A stretch of DNA of 64,000 nucleotides from contig MARA01000003.1 in assembly GCA_001792895.1 (NCBI GenBank), forward strand, positions 682,001-746,000, written 5' to 3'. The position numbers and the translations under genes were made by a program. Under the pieces are notes generated by a model. It did no database searches. It was not told where the DNA came from and worked only from the letters and a program-made list of their open reading frames with translations. Positions within the stretch are counted from its first letter, which is position 1. Each line of letters begins with the position of its first letter. This DNA comes from Lentinus brumalis. Lineage: Eukaryota; Basidiomycota; Agaricomycetes; Polyporales; Polyporaceae. Shown piece after piece: positions 11,028 to 22,400 of this stretch.

Positions 11028-13980
11028 ATGCTCAGATTCCTCTCCTCTCGAGTCCACTCACTCCAGCCCACCTCGTTGAGCAGTCAGGGTGTGAACTATC
11101 TGCCCTCCACCGCTCCGAGCAACACCCTTCCTCGAGCCGTATCCGAAGGGTCAAGTGGTTCTCCTCCACCGAGCGACGATGAGGGCGAAGTGACTTCTTG
11201 CGAGGTGTCCTTGCACTCGTCAGGCAAGTCCCACGCAGCCCGTCCACATGCTCCGCCACCGTCCGAATCGTCGCCACAACCACCTGCACCCAAATCATCG
11301 CAAGCAGATGACAGTGACGACGAGGAGGAAGTCGTCAGGGACGACGAATGCCCCATGGAGCTCCAGTCGAGATTCGTCTATGTGCCCCCACCTGCGTGGC
11401 AGTGGGCTGCTCATCAGTCGCTCAGCCATGTTCGGTTGCTCAATCCACTCTCTGGCAAGTTCGACCCCAAAGCTGCTCACCCTTCTCATCTGACTTACAT
11501 GCAGTGACGCCGATGTGCAAGACAAACCTCATGCGAGGGTTAATGGGTTACCACCCGGTGACATTCATTGAGCGGAGGTACGCATGACATCTGTTCTTGC
11601 AGAGTATGTGAGCGGGCGCGTCGCTGTCGGCCCGTAAACATAGTGGCTTCTTTCTGCTCGGATGCCTCTCGTGCAAGTGCTGACATTCGACTTCCAGATG
11701 GACGCGAGCAATGCACCCGTCACAGACCGGGCTCTTCAAAGAGGTTTGTTGGAACTTCTCCATACGTAGGCGGCATAGCTGACGGACACTCTACTCCCAC
11801 GAAACAGCTGAAGCTCTTCAGCTCAGATGCATATCTCCGCGAACTGCAGGGCATTGTGGTTCCGAACCTGATCAATGTCTACGACGACATTCACAGTGTC
11901 TCACTTCTCTTTGAGCCGCCACATCCCTCCTTCTGGATGACTGCCTCAGAGGACATGCCCTGGATCCTCAAGAAACGCGTCGTGGATGCCTACCTTAAAC
12001 TCCACGAGCACGGCATCCTGCATGGTTCCCCCGAACTACACAATATCTTCATTGGCGCAGACTGCCGCGTCTCCTTGTTCGACTTCTCCAAGGCAGGCGT
12101 TAGGGGTGGCATCCCCGCACTCGGACTCGCGAACTCTCGCAGTCGGAGCCACACTAATTGGGAACTCCGCGAGGTGATGTACAAGCTGGACTTTGAAGGC
12201 GCACGTGTGCGGGAGACGGCAAAGTTCCGGAGGGCAGAAGTTCAGAAAGAGCGCGACTACGCGCGTGACCAGATGAAATACATGAAGGCGCAACGCGTCG
12301 TGGACGTCGAGGAGGAGATCGGCCCTGACGAGATGCCGAACCAGGATGACCGCGAAGAGCCAGCTCCGCCGCGGACACTTTGGAAAAGCTGGGAGAAGTC
12401 TGTCGAGAACGCCCCGCCTTCGTTTAGGATCAATGTCCCCGGACAGTCTGCGGAGCAGCTGGCAGCCGCCGAGCAGGATTTCAAGGCTCGCGTCAAAGAG
12501 TTGGAGGAGGAGTGGAAGAGACTGTCTGCAACACCACTGTTCGCACATACGCCCGAGTTCCCCCTGCCAGTGCCCATCGCCCAGCCGTATTTCGATATCG
12601 AGGAGAGCCCGTTCGCTCCCGTGAAGGGGTCCCGCAAGCGGAAAGCGTCACCCGACGTGGTCAACGCCCAACCTCCTGCGAAACGCCACCGGCGAGAACA
12701 GGGTTCGTCAGTGCCATCTCCCGCAGCGGGCCCCGTTTTTGAATGTCAGTCATCTTTCCTGCTTTCGTCGCAGCTTGCCCTGATTGTATGATCCGACAGA
12801 CTCGTCATCCACGTACTCCACCGGTACTTCCGAGACGCTGCTTCGGGCGCCCTCGTCTCGGACTCCCCGAGCGGCAAAGCAGCGAGCTGCTACCCCTCCA
12901 GTGAAGTCCCGAGACTTCGCGTCCGAGCCCTACGACGGCCCACGCGGCTACTATGTCCCGCATCCTCCCACTGAGTACATCATGACCGCCAACCGCACCG
13001 CACACATTCTTAACACCAATGCTCTCGAGTACGGTCGTCTTGGGATCCCTTTCTTCCGAGGAGACATCCCGAACGTCCATCCTCCTCTTTACAGGCGCTC
13101 CAACGAGAAGGCTACCTCAGGCTCTCTCGGCGTTCAGAAGCGCAAAATCGCAGACATGGTGAACCAGCACGACTGGCTTGAGGACAGAGACGCGAAGCGC
13201 CAGCGGTATGAGGAGGAGCGCAGAGCGAGTCTCAAGGAGAAGGGTCGACCCATCCGCATCAGCGACACGGTCTCCTACGCCGAAGCTCCGCGATATCACC
13301 GCGGCAACGATACGCGCATATCTCCTTATCTCAGCGAACCTCTCCACAACATTCTGCAGGTCGGCCGCGGTATCTTGAAGAAGACGCCCCCCGTGAAACT
13401 CGTATCCTACGATCTCATGAAGTGGTTATCGAACGCCGGCCCTGCTCCTGGTGCCGTTCGGTTATCGAGCCTCCCGCCACCGATAGAGGACGACTTGCCG
13501 CTATCGCGCCTTGAGCAGGTCGGACAGCGAGCGGAAGGCAGCGTGGACGAGACCGCGGAGGCTAGGAGACCGACAGACTCGGGTCGAGCCGACGCGAACG
13601 AGCGTGACGTCGCTCGTGCGGGTCAGGTGCCCTGTGAGCCGACCGACGCAGCCACGGGTATGGTGCCTGGGGCGGGAGGTGCCCCGCGACCGGTTCGCTA
13701 CACGTCTGTCGGACCTGGGGGGACGAATAAAACGAGGGTGGGACTTGTGGACGCCTATTCGCCGGACGAGTTGGACGAGAGGGAGGTGGAGGTGCTGCTG
13801 GATCCTAGACACGAGGAGCTGCCGCAGCCCGCGGTCCAGACCGAGAGCGATGAGATTCTGCTCTGCGGGCCTGCGTATGACAAGACCATGCTGGACAATG
13901 TGTGCCAGTGGCTGGGTATGCGAGAGCCGCCGGATTGCACCGATCTCTGGGAGGAGGGAATTGCCGTTCGTTCGTGGTAG
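11028..13980 (+). CDS. Protein-kinase-like (pseudokinase) protein
   Basis: Five exons, 11028-11454, 11505-11577, 11698-11743, 11808-12744 and 12800-13980, join in phase to 887 residues. After an acidic, Ser/Pro-rich leader comes a kinase-like core: a beta-3-like KLFSSDAYLREL, a hinge-like SVSLLFE, and KLHEHGILHGSPELHNIFIG followed by VSLFDFSKA. Compared with active kinases, the catalytic-loop Asp after His-Gly is Ser, and DFG reads FDFS. Catalysis is therefore unlikely and a pseudokinase or scaffold role is inferred. A long charged coiled-coil-like region follows (AEVQKERDYARDQMKYMKAQ), then Lys/Arg-rich nuclear-signal-like patches and a disordered C-terminal half. Intron 1 has a GC donor. 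The 120-bp intron 2 could hide another small exon. Confidence 0.75.
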
Positions 13981-15114
13981 TGTTGGTCCTAGCTTAGGGG
14001 GATTTGTAGATGCTCGCTTTGAATTGAGGGTTGTGCTGGCGACACGGAGTTCCTGGAAACAGATGAACAATCTGCCCGCAGGACTTGAGTGGCAGACCGA
14101 ATGCGTATGTGGGGGTGCCTGGGACTATCCCCAAAATACACGATAGAGGCGTTTCGTAACCGGCGGCACCTACGCAGAGGCAGTCGTGTGAGCACGGGTA
14201 CGGCGGTGAACTTGGCACATGAGAGGTGCACATTGTTGAAACGTATGTATTCCTATGCTGTATGCACCCCGCAGCGAAGGTACTTGGCAGGTGGCAGACA
14301 CAGGCTGAGGATGGATCCCGAGAAGCGCGGATACGGGGGGCATCCCGTTTTGGGCAAGCGAGATAACGGTGGCGCGGTAAACCAGTCGATCGAGTATTCG
14401 AATATCGGGGAATGCCATATGTGCGGCCGATCGCGCCCAAGGGTGTCTGGAATACCCGAGAGCAGGCAGACGCTTCGTGCCCTTTCTCGAGGAGTCGGGG
14501 GGCGACGACGGCGGGATGTGTGTGTGTGCAGGCGCACTGGGCGACGCGCAGGCTGGGCAGACGTACGGTATCAGGATCACTTGTGGTTTGCTCGCTTAGG
14601 ACGCCACGAGCCCGGATATGGACCCCGTGCGAACGCGGACGTGATGTACCCCACACCGGCTAGCTGTCTTTATCGCAGGCCGCTGCGACGTCCATCGACG
14701 AGCCGAGTCAGCAGACGAGTCATCGAGCGCAAGTCCAGCCGCCGTCGAACGTTCGGGTGTGCACGGCGCTGGCGGGAGCTCCGTGCAGGAGTCTGAAGAG
14801 GGCTAGCGTCGGACGGAACACCTCCGGACGAGCTGCCCTGCCCCTAGACAGTCGCCTCCAGAGTCTCGATATCGCGGGAATTTTTTTTGACGTGGCATCG
14901 CCTCCAAGCCTACGCCGCGTCTGGCGAGCGCCCGGTGCGCGTCAACGGCGCTGGGCAGATTCCACATGCGCCCCGCCCCCGCTATATAAGTTGTAGTCCC
15001 ACCGTGGGAGGCCGAGCGTAGAGAAGATCCACCCACCACCCCCCGTGCTCTGCCTTTTATCTTCCTCTCCCCGAGCCAGTCAGTCGTCGATCCATCTCAT
15101 ACTCGTCATCAGTC
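13981..15114. other. Long 5' region of the permease gene
   Basis: About 1.1 kb with open frames on both strands (for example 14089-14796 plus and 13994-14656 minus) that lack domain signatures and are dominated by Arg, Pro and Cys, as expected of non-coding GC-rich DNA. The final 150 bp is a classic promoter with a GC-rich block and a TATA box. No gene called. Confidence 0.5.
14983..14989 (+). promoter_or_regulatory. TATA box of the amino-acid permease gene
   Basis: TATATAA directly follows a C-rich GC-box-like block (14969-14980) and lies about 130 bp upstream of the permease start codon, leaving room for a pyrimidine-rich leader near 15040-15075. Confidence 0.6.
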
Positions 15115-17334
15115 ATGGGCGTCGAGGACAAGCATGCCGACGCTCACATCGTGAGTGAGGCCGTCGTGGAGAAGCGTCTGGACTACGACGCCGAGTCGCA
15201 GTCCATCGGCGCAGGCCCTCAGGAAGGCAAATTGCAACGTCACCTCAAGAACAGGCACATCGCCATGATCAGTATCGGTGGTACGTACTCTTCCTTCATC
15301 TTCTCCAGACGAGCTTGCAATCAACGCACACGACTTTCCAGGTGTCATCGGTACCGGTCTCTTCTTGGGCACCGCGTCTTCATTGGCTGCAGGTGGTCCC
15401 ATCGGTCTTTTGCTCGGTTACATCGTCGTCGGCACCGTCTGCTACAGCGTCATGGTAAGCGCTTCTCGTCCTTTGCTGTGCCAGCCCCACGCTGACCCAC
15501 GTCGCGCTCTTCAGATCTCCCTCGGAGAGATGGTTGCATACCTCCCTCTGCCCGGTGGTCACATCAGGCTGGCCGAGCGTTTCGTGGACCCTGCTTTCTC
15601 GTTCACTATGGTGAGTAGGCAGCCGGCCAATCCGGTTCGTAACATTAGCTGATCGTGCGTCTACAGGGCTGGAACTACTGTGCGTACCTCCGTGCGGCTA
15701 CCCCGCACCGGCTCCATGATCTTGACACACACGATTCATAGGGTACAACTGGACCATCATCTTGCCTGCTGAGCTGAGCGCAGCCGCCGTTCTCATCAAC
15801 TTTTGGAACAAGTCCGTCAACAATGCCGCATGGATATCAATGTGTTTGGTCGTCGTCGTGACGATCAACATGTTCGGCGCTGGTGTATATGGCGAGGCGG
15901 AGTTCATCTTCGCGTAAGTCTCGTTTTATTCCAACGTTGTGGATTGAGCTCACCATGCACCGCATTTTAGTTCCGTCAAAGTCATTACTATCACCGGTCT
16001 TATCATCCTCGGTATCGTCCTCGACTTGGGCGGTGGACCCAACCACGATCGCATTGGTTTCCGCTACTGGAAGAACCCTGGTCCCTTCGTCCAGTTCGAC
16101 GGCATCTCCGGCTCGAAGGGCCAGTTCCTTGGCTGGTTCTCTGTCTTGACGCAATCTGCGTTCTCGTTCATCGGTACCGAGATTGTTGCTGTACGTTATC
16201 GTCGCCGCGGTATCAAAAACGCACTTGACACTCACCTCTGATTTCAGATTGCAGCTGGTGAGGCGAAGAATCCTCGTCGCAACCTGCCCAAGGCTATCAA
16301 GCGCGTCTACATTCGTATCCTGCTCTTCTACATCGGCGGCGTCATTATCATCGGTCTCCTTGTCCCATCTAACCACCCCGATCTCAATCTCAAGACCTCC
16401 GACGCTGCGAAGTCGCCCTTCGTCATCGCGATCAAGACTGCCGGTATCAAGGGCCTGCCATCGGTCATCAACGCTGCCCTCTTGACCTCCGCATGGTCCG
16501 CTGCATCGTCCGACCTGTACACCAGCTCCCGCGCCCTCTGTATGTTTGCAACACCTTCGCGCGCTGGGGTGACTTACTAACGAGCAATGTCAGATGGTCT
16601 TGCCCTTGCTGGGAACGCACCGAAGATCTTCACGAAGGTGACCAGGAACGGTCTCCCCATCGTTTCTCTTCTCTTCTGCGCGGCCTTCTCCGCCCTCGCG
16701 TACATGGGTATCTCGAGCGGGGCAGGCAGGGTTTTCAACTGGTTCGTCAACAGTAAGTCGCCTCTTCATCCGTTTTTGCGCCGAGCAAGTGCTCATGGAC
16801 TACTCGTAGTGACTTCCATCGCTGGTTTGATGACCTGGTTTGGTATCTCCGTCACCTACATCCGCTTCTACAAGGGCTTCAAGGTCCAGGGTTTCGACCG
16901 CTCGACGCTCCCCTACGCACACTCCCTCCAGCCATATGCTGCGTGGTACGCCATGTTCATGTGTCTGCTCATCTGCTTCGTAAGTCTCTGCGTCTCTGCC
17001 CCCGTCTACTTCGGCGCTGACAGTAATCCTGCAGTTCTCGGGCTGGTCAGTCTTCCTCAAAGACAAGTGGGAGACAGATACGTTCGTCACGAACTACATC
17101 CCCCTTGCGCTGTTCCCCATACTCTACATCGGCTCGAAGCTCTACACTCGCGTGCCGATGGTCAAGCCCGAGGACATGGACTTCGTCTCGGGCCTGAAGG
17201 AGATCGAGGCGGACTGCTACGACGAGCCCCCTCCGAGGAACTGGGTCGAGCGTTTCTGGTCGTGGCTGGTGAGTTCTTTTTTTGTTGCTCCCCCGCGCCA
17301 TACGCTGTTTGCTGACGACTGCGCGCAGATGTAA
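15115..17334 (+). CDS. Amino-acid permease (AAT/YAT family)
   Basis: Plasma-membrane proton-coupled amino-acid importer of the GAP1-like family, 546 residues from 11 exons: 15115-15280, 15342-15454, 15515-15610, 15667-15679, 15742-15913, 15971-16190, 16248-16539, 16594-16752, 16810-16979, 17035-17268 and 17329-17334. Hallmarks in order are KNRHIAMISIGGVIGTGLFL, SLGEMVAYLPLPG, GWNYWYNWTIILPAELSAA, FSFIGTEIVAIAAGEAKNPR, SSDLYTSSRALYGLA and a C-terminal acidic tail with WVERFWSW. About twelve transmembrane segments are expected. Exon 4 is only 13 nt, but it is needed to restore the conserved GWNYWYNW motif. The last exon encodes just Met-stop after a 60-bp intron that is itself open in frame, so two C-termini are possible. 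Confidence 0.96.
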
Positions 17335-19468
17335 ACGACCGCTGGTCTACGATAAAGCACGACGCTGTAATGCCCGTAGTATGTGTTGTAATGCTGTCAA
17401 TGACTACCCACACGCTGCACCTACCTCTGTGCAAAGCTCTCTCTTGTAATGAATGTACCATAGATATAGTACCACAGTTGTTGACTATAAAGGGGAAGGA
17501 ATATCATTATAAGCTTCTTCGCTTCACCAGGGTCGGATGTGTGGAGGTACTAGAGCGCTCAGTCGCCGTCAGAGCATGCCATGTGAACGCAGTTGTTACC
17601 CCGCTTGTTTGGCGGGTGCATTGTGGTCAACGATCGCGGGAAGACAAGGTTCGTTTCAGCCAACTTTCAGCAGTTCCCATTTGGAGGGAAACTCGATGTC
17701 CTTCTTCGCTTCCGGCCTTGTACCAGGTCCGTCTCGCCATGCGGCCATGCGGTCATGGGCATACAATCGCATGATCGCAAGGCTATGTAGGTACTTAGTC
17801 CTGCGGAAACCAAGTACAGTGTAGTAGTACATGGGACTCGGATGCACGCCACAGCGTTCCTCCGACCTCCGAGTCCTCCTCGCCAACGTCGAATCTCAAT
17901 CTCATAGAGCCATTACTGTGTGTACCCGGGAGAAAACTCATACCGGCGCCGCTGGGCTGTCCGGACATTGCACCCTTACATATCTCCCGGCGCATTCCCA
18001 AACACATAGGAAGCAACACGGCCTTGACTCGGATATAATTGCATACATCTGAAGCTAGAATCGTCTCGCAGGAATGCGTAGGTCACCATCTCGACATGCA
18101 TGTAGTCAGTCCTTCCGGAAACAGCGGCATTGCGGCATGCGGCAAGCGACGAGCACGGACGGCACTGGGATCCTGTGGTTGCTTCGACTCGTCAGCTGTC
18201 AAGGGTGCCGCTGTGCATCCTTGCGCCGCACAAATGTCGGAGCGCATTCGAACATTATTGAATGTCGGCTCTCTGGCCGCGGCATCGCCAGCGAAGGCCT
18301 CCTGGGGCTGCGCACGTACGTCTAGGTGACACATACACGGCAGCGTTCCTTGACTGTGCCTCCGATGCTTGGGCCAGGGTTACCGGAGCGCGGACGCTGC
18401 GGCGGTGGTCGGTGGGCTAGGTCGGGTATGATGCGCCGCCTCAACGTCAAAGGAGCCGCGGACGGTCTCATGCGTGCATGTGTCGATGGCGCCGTGTCGC
18501 AGTACTGTACTGCTCAAGCCTCAGTGCCTGTGCTCTTCTGGCGAGCTGGCGGATGATGGTACTTACATACAGTACTGATCCCACCCTTACAATTGGTCCG
18601 TGGACGCAGCCCCCTCGCGTCGCATTTGACATGATTATCATGATGGAACGCTGTGATACTGCGCGGAACGCAACTACGAAGCGTTCGTTAGAAGCAAGGA
18701 CCCGCTCATGTGTCAAGTTGACGAACCTTGGAGCTGGGAGTGTTGGGAAATTATTGGGTTCGCAGGTGGCGGGATCGTGTACTTACACCGCAGGCCGTAG
18801 ACTGCGGCCGGGAATCGGTCGCCCAACGGTCGCCCGCCCGCCCGCCTGTATGTTTGAGCGCTGCGGTCCGGCGGATCGCGCAGCAACAGGCGTGGCTTGG
18901 ACGGAGCACGCCCTGCTTGGATATGCTACACGGAGACCTGGCGACTCCGACAGGGTGGAGGATTGTGCAGCATTCTTCAACTTGCTCGTCATTACTCAGA
19001 ACCTGGGATGCTTCATTCTAATCCCGGCGTTACATCGTGACATGAGATGGGAGCTCGCTCGGGCTGATGCGAGGGGAGCTTTGCATTTGTTTTCCTGCAG
19101 AAGGCGTAAAAGTTCTTGGATGGTGCTCACGAGTGAGTATGAGAGTTGCGGATGCGTGTGCAGTCGAAATCGCCTGGGGATTGGTTTGCGAGGGATGAAG
19201 CGGGCAGGACTTAATTATGGAGGCGGGCGGGGCTGTACTTCGTGATAGATCATGGGCGAAACGGGTGTGCAGTGATGGATAATCTCGGCGGGGGGATGCT
19301 GGGCATGGGAGCCTCATGGGATCGAGAGCGGTTGTGGCAACTACTGCTAGCGACGGCATCTCCGGGCTGAGACTCGCGACGCCCCTTCTTCACGTCGACC
19401 TCTTCCATCTGTACATCGTTGTGGACGCCCGCCCCGACCTCTCGCCGCCGCCAGGAAGAGACCGCGGA
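17335..19468. other. 2.1-kb region without a recognisable gene
   Basis: Between the permease and the LRR-RhoGEF. It holds the permease 3' UTR and presumably a long RhoGEF promoter and leader. The longest open frame (18478-19245, plus) is Cys/Arg-rich with no family features and no plausible splicing context, so it is not called. I see no repeats, tRNA or transposon remains. Confidence 0.5.
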
Positions 19469-22400
19469 ATGCCAGGATCAGCGTTCGAAGATGAGCTGTA
19501 CGCGTCGTATACGTCGCGGCCGGGGACGCGCCTGCCGGCAGACGACGACCTGGATGTCGACAGCCCGGTGCTGGGTCTTTGGGCGGACGTGGAGGAGAAG
19601 CGGGGGGTGAACAGGAAGTCTGGTGAGTGTCGTGCTCGACGCCGTGAATGATGGTCCCTGCTGTGCCCGTTATGGGGCTCCCCCGGTAATTTGCGCCCAG
19701 AGAAGCTGGCCCGTCACGGTTACCGCGACTCGCTCCTGCATTCATTCCTCCCGTCTTCTCCTCCCGCCCCGACTGCCCGCCTACGCTCCTTCTCCCGCCT
19801 GCGGTCCTTACACCTGCTCCTGCTGACCCTCTCTCCCAGCTCTCGACTACTACCACTTCTCGTCCCTCTCCCCGCCCTCCCCGTTCTCCCCCGGCAAGAC
19901 CGCCATGCTCGCAAGGCCCCGCGCCCCGACGCCCTCCAAGGTCGCCGACCCGCACGACGACTGGAACTCCGACTACGACCCTGCGTCGCCCGGCGTGTCC
20001 CCTTCCAGTGCCTACCTCATTGCTTCTTCTCCCCCCACCATGCTCACTCCGCCTCCCGTAATCAACTCTCAGTCCCTCTCGGCTCTCGGCTACACCGCGT
20101 TCGGCAGTAGCAGCAACGACGAGGAGGGTGCCTTGTCCGATTCTGGCTATTCTCATTCCTCCCAGCGCTCGACCTCCGCGACTGCTCTCCCCGATCCCAA
20201 CCAGTTCCCAGATCCATATCCGTACCGAAGGCAGCCGCGGTGGCACATTGGTACCTCCACGCCCGCCCTCTCCTCCGCGGACTCCTCGTCTGCCTCGACC
20301 CGCTCCTCTGCCTACACTGGATCGGCGAAATCAGGTGACTACGGACATGTCCATGTGGCTCTCGGTGACGACGACTCCGGTAGGGGTGTGGGAGTAGGAA
20401 TCACTACCGACGACGTTGTCCAGCTTCTTTCGAAGGAGCCCGGAGCTACGACCATGACTCAAGGTAGGACCCCCGTCGACCAGACCCGCTGGTCGGACTT
20501 CTACCAGAACAGCATTCGCTCCCGATCCTCCTCGCTCGCCAACAGCAAGACCGAGTCTGTGCACGAGAAGGGCATGCCACCCCTCCGCGGATCGCCCAGC
20601 TTCGACTTGGGCTGGCAGCGCCCAGACGAGCGCGACGAAGTAGGTTTGGGGAGCGGAGACGAGACGGACGATGATCCATCTTTTGATGATGATGGCGACG
20701 AGGAGGAAGAGCTCGAGGAGGAGGAGCCCACGTCTGCCGCCATCATGGCGGAAGAAGGGCGTGGCGTCATCGTTAGAGGAGACGACACACCCGTCGTGCG
20801 GTTACATGTCGCTCCAGGTACGCCTCGTCCGTTCTGTCAGCTCATGCCGTACATTGACGCGACGACGGCACTTTCTAGGAACAACCCACCTGCTAATCGG
20901 GTCATCACCTACGCCCAACGCAGTTCCCTCGTTCCTTGCGACGACGTTGCCCCAGATCAGCACCTCTCTACTTGCCCTTGATATCTCCGCCAACTTCCTC
21001 AGTGCCCTTCCACCAACTCTGTCATCATGCGTCAATCTGGAGGAGTTGAATATTGCTTCGAATCCCCTCCGTGCTCTTCCGACGTTCCTGTCGACGCTGA
21101 CCAACCTGCGCGTTCTGATCGTCGATTCCACTGGTCTCAGCACCCTCCCTGCCAACCTTGCGTCCCTCGAAAAGCTTCACTCGCTGAGCATTCGCAGGAA
21201 CAAGATGCATTCGTTGCCCAGCTGGCTGTGCGCTCTGCCAGCGCTGGAAACCCTACTTGTGGATGGGAACCCTTTCCAGGGTCCTTGGAAAGCTCTCATG
21301 GAACCGCTCCTCTCCCGTGGACCGCTGTCACCCAACTACCAGCCTTCGACACCCATGTTCCCACTGCACTCGGCAAGTGTCCGGAGTACTTTCACCTACA
21401 ACACGGATGCAGAGGATACCGAGGAATCCGGGCCTTCCGTGGATCGGCATAGTCGGGAAGACGAAGAAGATGTTACGGTTACGTCCCGCGCGCCTCACCT
21501 TGCCAGGTCCATTACCGCACCAGCTCCGCATTCGGGCAACCAGCTTCCTTCTCCGGGTCTTTCACGTACACGGACGACGCCGAACCGCGCTTACTTCGAC
21601 AAAAGCCGCACTACCGCCAATGCTCCGCAGTCTATGTTCGGCGAGGCTGGTCCTTCGAGCCCGCCCAAGAGTACACCGGACTCCGAGCGCGAAGTGAGGA
21701 GGATGAAGAGCGCTGGAGAGTTGCGTAGGAACTACCATGGCTCCATGCGTGGCCCTTCAGCATCAGCGTCCTCATCGCCTCAGCGAGCCGCCCTCACAGA
21801 ATATGTCACGTCTGCGTCTAGCTCCAATCTGCTCAACATAGGTAGTTCCGCTCAAGATCAGTCCGTCCCGCCCAGGTTCGCGAGTCTCGGAGTGGCTGCC
21901 GGTGCTATGTCACCAACCTCCAGCAACCGGTCCAGGAGGACGGTGGACAGTAGCATTTGGGACAGTCCGACGGAAGAGGAGACTGACATGGAGCCGGTTC
22001 CTCCCCTTCCGATGAACCATGTCGCTTTTCCGCACGAGGGTGCTTATGCGATGGATCATGCCTTGCCTCCGCGACCACGCTCGAAGGAGGACAAGTCGAG
22101 CCGCTGGGGTTTCCTGAAGAAAATGTCCATGGGCAAGATGCGACCAGACCAACCGACCGTCACCTCCCGCACCTCTCTGCATGGCTCGCAAGTGCGAAAC
22201 CACCATTTCCCTTCCCGCACACCCCACAGGGAAGGTCCTTCCGTTCCATCCATCGATGTGCGCATCTCCACGACAGGCGCTTTGCTGCATCAAGAACACT
22301 CCTCTGAACACCCGCCCATGCCGCCGAGTCTGGGCCGTAAGGCGTCGAGCGACCTCCTCAAGATCTCTCCTCTTGATCAGCTCAAGAAGGCGTCCAATGA

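Noticed and set aside
14089..14796. 235-codon frame upstream of the permease
   Set aside because: Arg-rich composition, overlapped by equally long frames on the other strand, no homologous motif recognised.
18478..19245. 255-codon open frame between permease and RhoGEF
   Set aside because: Cys/Arg/Met-rich, no domain, no splice support; probably chance in GC-rich DNA.
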